A stretch of DNA of 16,425 bases from JAZRUF01 sp045652405 (GTDB lineage Bacteria; Bacillota; Clostridia; Oscillospirales; JAAYXM01). Of this stretch, positions 12,537-16,425 are shown piece after piece. Numbering within the stretch: position 1 is the first letter of the stretch; every line of letters begins with the position of its first letter. The stretch covers positions 1-16,425 of the forward strand of contig JAZRUF010000073.1 in the NCBI GenBank assembly GCA_045652405.1, written 5' to 3'. The position numbers and the translations under genes were made by a program. The notes under the pieces were generated by a model that worked only from the letters and a program-made list of their open reading frames with translations, did not search any database and had not been told where the DNA came from.

Positions 12537-14120
12537 ATGAAAAACTTTACATCACCAAAACGCTTGGCAGCACTGCTTGCAACTTGCTGCATGGCAATAT
12601 TGCTCGTAGCTTGCGGCGGGTGGGATAATGTTTCTGTAAATTCAGGTCAGGGCTCGTACGTAGGAGAAGGAAAGCTCTTTAGTGAGCCTACGGAAATATC
12701 TATGGTAATTGAGAGCCATGCCTCCTGGCCTTATAAGGAAGACTGGATGATTTGGGATTGCTTTGAGGAGCTCACTGGTGCAACCTTTAATGTTCAGGCT
12801 TTCCCAAATGAAAGTTTTATGACGAAGATAAATCTTATGATGGCTTCAGCCACCAAAGATTTGCCGGACCTAATTTATTCGGACAGCAAAGAGAAAATAA
12901 ATTCTTTTGCATCTGCCGGCGCACTTATCGCAATTGATGATTATATCGATATGATGCCAAACTATACCGCGTTCTGGAACACTATTCCGGAAGAGGAAAG
13001 AGCGCTGCGTTTGAATCAGCGCAAATACAGTGACGGCAAAACATACTTCCCGCAGAACTATGGAACTGACGAGCTTCAGGGGCTTCGTAACTGGCTTTAC
13101 AGAAAAGATATATTTAAAAAGCACGATATTCAAGTTCCAAGCACTATGGAAGAAGTGTATGAGACCTCAAAGAAGCTTAAATCTCTGTATCCGGATAGCT
13201 ATCCGTTCTGCCTACGTCAGGGGCTTACTAACGTAAATGTTATGGGGGCATCCTGGAAACCGTACTTCAATTACGGCGCATATTATGACTTTAATAACGA
13301 TACGTGGTCCTACGGTGTGACTGAGCCGACAATGCTTGAAATAGTTAAGTACATGCGCCGCATGATGGAAGATAAGCTCATCCCGCCCACTTGGCTTGAT
13401 AATGATGCAAAGAGCTGGGAGAAGCTTATGTCTACCGACCGAGGATTTATCTCATGTGACTATACTGTCCGCGTTGACTTCTTCAACATTCTAAACCGCG
13501 AGATTAGTCCAAACTACACTTTAGCACCATTTGCCCCGCCGAAGGCTGACAGCCCGACTGCTGCAAACATGATGAACAAGTTTAACGTTGACGGCAAGGG
13601 GTACGTAATAGTAAATACCGGCGATGAGGAGCGTATCCACAACGCTATAAAACTGGTGGATTGGCTGTATACCGATAAAGCAGAGCAGATGGTATGGGGC
13701 AGAGAAGGAGAGTCCTATGAGGTTAAAGAGGACGGCTCCAAGACTTATATCCGCACCGCAAGCGGCAACATTCGGGCGGACTACGGCATACTTAGCTTCG
13801 GAACATTCCTCCGTGCAGATCCGGCTGCTGTAAGAGACTTGGCTTCTGAAGAACAGCAGGTGGCTGTTGACATGTACTTAGACCATGTTGTCGACGGTTA
13901 CAATCCGGTGCATTGGTTGGTATTTACCGATGAAGAACAGGCTCGCTTTAATGAGATTAATAATTCTCTTACCCCATATGTTGAAAAGATGCTTCATAAA
14001 TACCTGCTCGGTGACGAACCGATTTCTACATGGGATAAGTTTGTTAAAGACGTAAAGGATAATTACAGAGTTGATGAATTGATTGGTATTTATCAAAAGG
14101 CATATGACCGCGTAAAATAA
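12537..14120 (+). CDS. Extracellular solute-binding lipoprotein (ABC transporter family 1, LplA-like)
   Basis: Captures a solute, probably a sugar or oligosaccharide, outside the membrane for an ABC importer. 527 residues from ATG 12537, with AAAGGAGG six bases upstream. ATG 12498 is in frame but lacks a ribosome site and overlaps the TGTATACAAA box. The signal peptide ends LLVAC with lipidated Cys26. The mature part follows the large LplA-type plan: ITMVIESHASWPY-like first strand (here ISMVIESHASWPY), FNVQAFPNESF, DLPDLIYSDS, a Trp/Tyr-rich cleft region around GLRNWLYRKDIF, GKGYVIVNTGDEE and KLVDWLYTDKAEQMVWGREGESY. No permease or ATPase genes are adjacent, so it is an orphan or its partners lie elsewhere. 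The AraC regulator and oxidoreductase downstream suggest a carbohydrate locus. Confidence 0.92.
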   Translation: MKNFTSPKRLAALLATCCMAILLVACGGWDNVSVNSGQGSYVGEGKLFSEPTEISMVIESHASWPYKEDWMIWDCFEELTGATFNVQAFPNESFMTKINLMMASATKDLPDLIYSDSKEKINSFASAGALIAIDDYIDMMPNYTAFWNTIPEEERALRLNQRKYSDGKTYFPQNYGTDELQGLRNWLYRKDIFKKHDIQVPSTMEEVYETSKKLKSLYPDSYPFCLRQGLTNVNVMGASWKPYFNYGAYYDFNNDTWSYGVTEPTMLEIVKYMRRMMEDKLIPPTWLDNDAKSWEKLMSTDRGFISCDYTVRVDFFNILNREISPNYTLAPFAPPKADSPTAANMMNKFNVDGKGYVIVNTGDEERIHNAIKLVDWLYTDKAEQMVWGREGESYEVKEDGSKTYIRTASGNIRADYGILSFGTFLRADPAAVRDLASEEQQVAVDMYLDHVVDGYNPVHWLVFTDEEQARFNEINNSLTPYVEKMLHKYLLGDEPISTWDKFVKDVKDNYRVDELIGIYQKAYDRVK

Positions 14121-14134
14121 AACCTGATTAAGAC

Positions 14135-14166
14135 AAAAAGAGGAAGGATTTTTCCTTCCTCTTTTT
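14135..14166. terminator. Bidirectional terminator between binding protein and AraC gene
   Basis: Stem AAAAAGAGGAAGGA (14135-14148), TTTT loop (14149-14152) and complementary arm (14153-14166). The two genes converge here, and the right end overlaps the AraC stop codon (14167-14165). Confidence 0.93.
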
Positions 14167-15010
14167 ACTTTGAATATTTTTGCTTGTATTCAATTGGAGT
14201 CATGCCGGTTACGCGTTTAAACGCTTTTGAAAATACCGACGGTTCATACCCTACCGAGTAGGATACCGAGGTAACAGTTGTTTGAGGTAAAAGCAGAAAT
14301 TCACGTGCCTTGTTTATCCGCAGTCGTGTTAGATATTCCTGAGGCGAAATACCGAGCTTTTCTTTGAATATTTCATATAAATAACTGCGATTTAAACCGA
14401 CTGTCTCAGCTACTTCTTTTATTGTAATATTGGTTCGTGAATAGTTCATGTCAAGAAAATGGGAGGCTTGTGCAACATAAGTATCACGTGCGGGAGAGTG
14501 CGTGAGCAAATTCGATTTAGCCGCTTGCCGCTGTGAAAACTCGTTAAAGAGATTAAATAATCCGGCACCTAACATGAAGTCTCTCTGAGGTCCTACCGTG
14601 TTGGCAACTTCAACTATTTGTTCAAGGATAATCGGGATGTTGCTGTGCTCGCAATGCTTTATAATTGGATTTTGAGGCGTTATTCCGAGTTTTGAAAAAA
14701 AAGAAGCTACACTATTCCCATTTATCGACAACCAAGAAAGTGTCCATGGATTTTTTACATCTGCTCGTTCAATACGTATCTGACCGGGAAAGCTTATGAT
14801 GCATTCACCGGGATTTACACGGAATATCTGGCCGTCAGCCTCAATTTCTCCGTAGCCTGAGCAGCAGTATTGAAGAAGATAAAAACCGCTAAATACAGGT
14901 CCGTGAACATTTCCGGAGGGAAGGGGACTGTTTGCTGCGCAATGGTCCAAAGTCATATCAAAGCTTATTTCGGACGATGAACTAGATATTTCAAGACGTG
15001 GTATGTCCAT
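14165..15010 (-). CDS. AraC-family transcriptional regulator
   Basis: 281 residues. The N-terminal half (about 30-105) is an AraC-type cupin sensor domain: VFSGFYLLQYCCSGYGEIEADG, as two pieces VFSGFYLLQYCC and SGYGEIEADG, then NPGECIISFPGQI and WTLSWLSING. A helical linker follows. The C-terminal DNA-binding domain (about 183-281) has two helix-turn-helix units: NITIKEVAETVGLNRSYLYE with IFKEKLGISPQEYL, and VTSVSYSVGYEPSVFSKAF with KRVTGMTPIEYKQKY. Such regulators usually sense a sugar and activate nearby genes. It is divergent from the oxidoreductase gene across 122 bases with overlapping promoters and a dyad, so it probably controls that gene and itself. AAGGTGAT is the ribosome site. Confidence 0.95.
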   Translation of the reverse strand: MDIPRLEISSSSSEISFDMTLDHCAANSPLPSGNVHGPVFSGFYLLQYCCSGYGEIEADGQIFRVNPGECIISFPGQIRIERADVKNPWTLSWLSINGNSVASFFSKLGITPQNPIIKHCEHSNIPIILEQIVEVANTVGPQRDFMLGAGLFNLFNEFSQRQAAKSNLLTHSPARDTYVAQASHFLDMNYSRTNITIKEVAETVGLNRSYLYEIFKEKLGISPQEYLTRLRINKAREFLLLPQTTVTSVSYSVGYEPSVFSKAFKRVTGMTPIEYKQKYSK

Positions 15011-15039
15011 ATAATCACCTTCAAAAAAACCAACATTTT

Positions 15040-15076
15040 ACAAGTAGATTCTAACATGCGATTATGTACTTGTCAA
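15040..15076. promoter_or_regulatory. AraC-gene promoter with overlapping ACAAGTA/TACTTGT dyad (candidate operator)
   Basis: On the minus strand, TTGACA (15076-15071), a 17-base spacer and TAGAAT (15053-15048): a near-consensus promoter for the AraC gene. Inverted 7-base arms ACAAGTA (15040-15046) and TACTTGT (15067-15073) straddle its -10 and touch its -35. Bound protein would occlude this promoter. Confidence 0.6.
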
Positions 15077-15097
15077 GGAATAGTATGTTATTATATG
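15070..15097 (+). promoter_or_regulatory. Promoter of the oxidoreductase gene
   Basis: TTGTCA (15070-15075), a 16-base spacer and TATATG (15092-15097). The -35 occupies the same bases as the AraC -35 on the other strand, so the two promoters compete. The -10 assignment is uncertain by one or two bases. Confidence 0.5.
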
Positions 15098-15132
15098 TAT
15101 AGCAAAACAACATTTTTTAGGAGGAATATACC

Positions 15133-16191
15133 ATGAAAAAGTTTAAAGTAGGTATGGTTGGTGTTGGTCGTGCAACTGCGTACGGACATATTTTTGCCAA
15201 TCATCCGGATACCGAAGTTGTCGCTCTTTGTGATATGAATCAGGAAAGTCTTGAGCAGAACGGTAAGGATTTTGAGCTTAATGACAACTCCCTTTTTGAA
15301 AATTATGAGGACATACTCAATACAGATGTAGATATTATCGTTCTCGGAACACCGATTCCGTTCCACACAGAGCAGACTATCAAAGCGCTTGAGGCGGGCA
15401 AGCATGTACTGTGCGAAGTAACCGCTTCCGATAATCTTAAGGATTGCCAGCGTATGGTTGATGCAGTGCGTAAGGCAAAAACTAAATTCATGCTCGCTGA
15501 AAACTGCAACTATATGCACTTTGTATTGGAGTGGGATAAATATATTAAAGCCGGAAAAATCGGAACTCCGTTTTATGCAGAGGCCGACTACGTGCATGAA
15601 ATCCGTGACTCTGTTGACGGTAAGTGGCGTGCAAACCGTGCACCGCTCCACTATTGCTCTCACAGCTTAGGTCCGATACTCATGTGGATGGATGATCATA
15701 TCGTTCGCTGCACAGCTTCCGGCAATGAATCACGTTGCTTTGAGAATAAGACCGATGGAAACATCGATATGCAGGTAGGTCTGTTTGAAACCGCAAAAGG
15801 TTCTACAATCAAGGTTTTGAGAAGTTCCGTAGCACTTCGCCATCCGTGGTTATGCTCCTATAGCATTTACGGAACAAACGGTTCTTTAGAATCAAGCCGC
15901 GAAAGCTATGATGGTGTTGGATACAGATATTTTGCTGACCAGGATCCCGACGAAGGACGAAAAATTGCAATCAGTTCATCTGATATTGATGCTCCTAAAG
16001 AGGCGAACGCCGGCGGACACGGTACATCTGAGTATTATTTGGTTCGTGACTTCCTCAAGTCAATTGAAAATGATACAACACCGCCTATAGACATTGTTCG
16101 CGCAATGGATATGACGGTTCCGGGACTTATCGCCCATGAAGCTGCTAAAAAAGGCGGCGTATGGATGGACGTTCCGAGAATTACCGACTAA
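15133..16191 (+). CDS. Gfo/Idh/MocA-family NAD(P)-dependent oxidoreductase
   Basis: 352 residues, TAGGAGGAATATACC before ATG. The N-terminal Rossmann domain (1-125) opens KVGMVGVGRATAYGHI, with Asp34 at the end of the second strand and GTPIPFHTE. The C-terminal alpha/beta substrate domain starts near 130. The canonical catalytic EKP motif reads EVT (95-97), so its lysine is absent. HYCSHSLGP (173-181) stands where the usual DxxxH lies. I recall EVTAA and THSLGP together in one sugar-acting branch of the family, related in style to GH109-type members. The reaction is therefore a sugar oxidation, isomerisation or NAD-dependent glycoside cleavage; the substrate is unknown. It is alone in its operon and divergent from the AraC regulator, its likely controller. 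Confidence 0.9.
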   Translation: MKKFKVGMVGVGRATAYGHIFANHPDTEVVALCDMNQESLEQNGKDFELNDNSLFENYEDILNTDVDIIVLGTPIPFHTEQTIKALEAGKHVLCEVTASDNLKDCQRMVDAVRKAKTKFMLAENCNYMHFVLEWDKYIKAGKIGTPFYAEADYVHEIRDSVDGKWRANRAPLHYCSHSLGPILMWMDDHIVRCTASGNESRCFENKTDGNIDMQVGLFETAKGSTIKVLRSSVALRHPWLCSYSIYGTNGSLESSRESYDGVGYRYFADQDPDEGRKIAISSSDIDAPKEANAGGHGTSEYYLVRDFLKSIENDTTPPIDIVRAMDMTVPGLIAHEAAKKGGVWMDVPRITD

Positions 16192-16200
16192 TATAATAAT

Positions 16201-16240
16201 AAAAATAGCAGGCAAACAATTTTGTTTGCCTGCTATTTTT
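16201..16240. terminator. Bidirectional terminator between oxidoreductase and clpB
   Basis: An 18-base stem (16201-16218 with 16223-16240, ATTT loop) with core GCAGGCAAACA, flanked by A5 and T5 tracts. It serves both converging genes. Confidence 0.94.
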
Positions 16241-16243
16241 AAA

Positions 16244-16425
16244 TTAACTTTTGCTAATTGTAAGCTCATTTCCGTTAAAGTCCACTGCAAGGTGTGTTTT
16301 AGGCGAGATGTCCTCGGAGAGTATCATGCGTCCGACCAAGGTTTCCACTTTACTTTGCAGGAAACGGCGCAGCGGGCGCGCTCCGTAAACCGGGTCAAAT
16401 CCAACGGAAATTACATGCGCTTTTG
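16244..16425 (-). CDS. clpB: ATP-dependent chaperone ClpB, C-terminal end (partial)
   Basis: The minus strand from the window edge to TAA 16246-16244 encodes the last 59 or so residues of a Clp/Hsp100 ATPase. GFDPVYGARPLRRFLQ is the signature of the D2 small domain, and the sensor-2 GAR arginine is visible. VETLVGRMILSEDI and a final beta strand (HLAVDFNGNEL) follow. The short ending after that strand and the RRFLQSKVET style fit ClpB, which resolves protein aggregates with DnaK, rather than ClpC or ClpE. The promoter and most of the gene lie outside the window. Confidence 0.85.
   Translation of the reverse strand, partial: KAHVISVGFDPVYGARPLRRFLQSKVETLVGRMILSEDISPKTHLAVDFNGNELTISKS

Noticed and set aside
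15091..15663. Minus-strand ORF of 190 residues opposite the oxidoreductase
   Set aside because: Complement of a conserved Rossmann gene, Cys/His-rich shadow composition, no ribosome site.

Overview
The window looks like a chromosomal segment from a low-to-mid GC Gram-positive anaerobe of the class Clostridia, plausibly an Oscillospirales/Ruminococcaceae-like gut bacterium. The reasons are: strong GGAGG-type ribosome sites, frequent GTG/TTG starts, sigma-A promoters, many A-tract/T-tract hairpin terminators, a GerMN lipoprotein, a DegV protein, a desulfoferrodoxin-type domain (an anaerobe trait), and short palindromic intergenic repeats of a kind I recall from this group. The taxon is inferred, not proven.

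Layout. (1) 1-401: the 3' end of a tRNA (probably tRNA-Asn), its terminator, degenerate palindromic repeats and a second, unassigned terminator. (2) 402-1003, minus: a broken SDR dehydrogenase with an internal deletion and frameshift. (3) 1263-1379: a decayed stub of a four-helix-bundle (bAvd-like) gene. (4) 1498-2283: nagB, with its own promoter and terminator. (5) 2414-2998: an XRE-type DNA-binding domain fused to a complete desulfoferrodoxin, with all nine iron ligands visible. Then 3114-5386: six tightly packed genes for small membrane proteins, one lipoprotein and one anchored extracellular protein, all of unknown function. (6) 5443-6285, minus: a DegV/FakB-type fatty-acid-binding protein. 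A hairpin-rich gap separates it from a D,D-carboxypeptidase (6545-7855, minus). (7) 8060-11096, divergent from the carboxypeptidase: response regulator, sensor kinase and GerMN lipoprotein, an arrangement like MtrA-MtrB-LpqB. It is followed by an O-acetylhomoserine sulfhydrylase (11124-12407). (8) 12537-16191: an orphan sugar-type binding lipoprotein, an AraC regulator (minus) and a Gfo/Idh/MocA oxidoreductase divergent from the regulator across overlapping promoters. (9) 16244-16425, minus: the C-terminal end of ClpB.

How the genes fit together. Carbohydrate and amino-sugar use is represented by nagB, the solute-binding protein, the AraC-controlled oxidoreductase and the dead SDR gene. Cell-wall maintenance is represented by the carboxypeptidase and the divergent two-component/GerMN cluster. 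The most unusual locus is the XRE-desulfoferrodoxin fusion with its downstream membrane-protein operon, which suggests a redox- or superoxide-responsive regulator and an envelope response. That functional link is inference.
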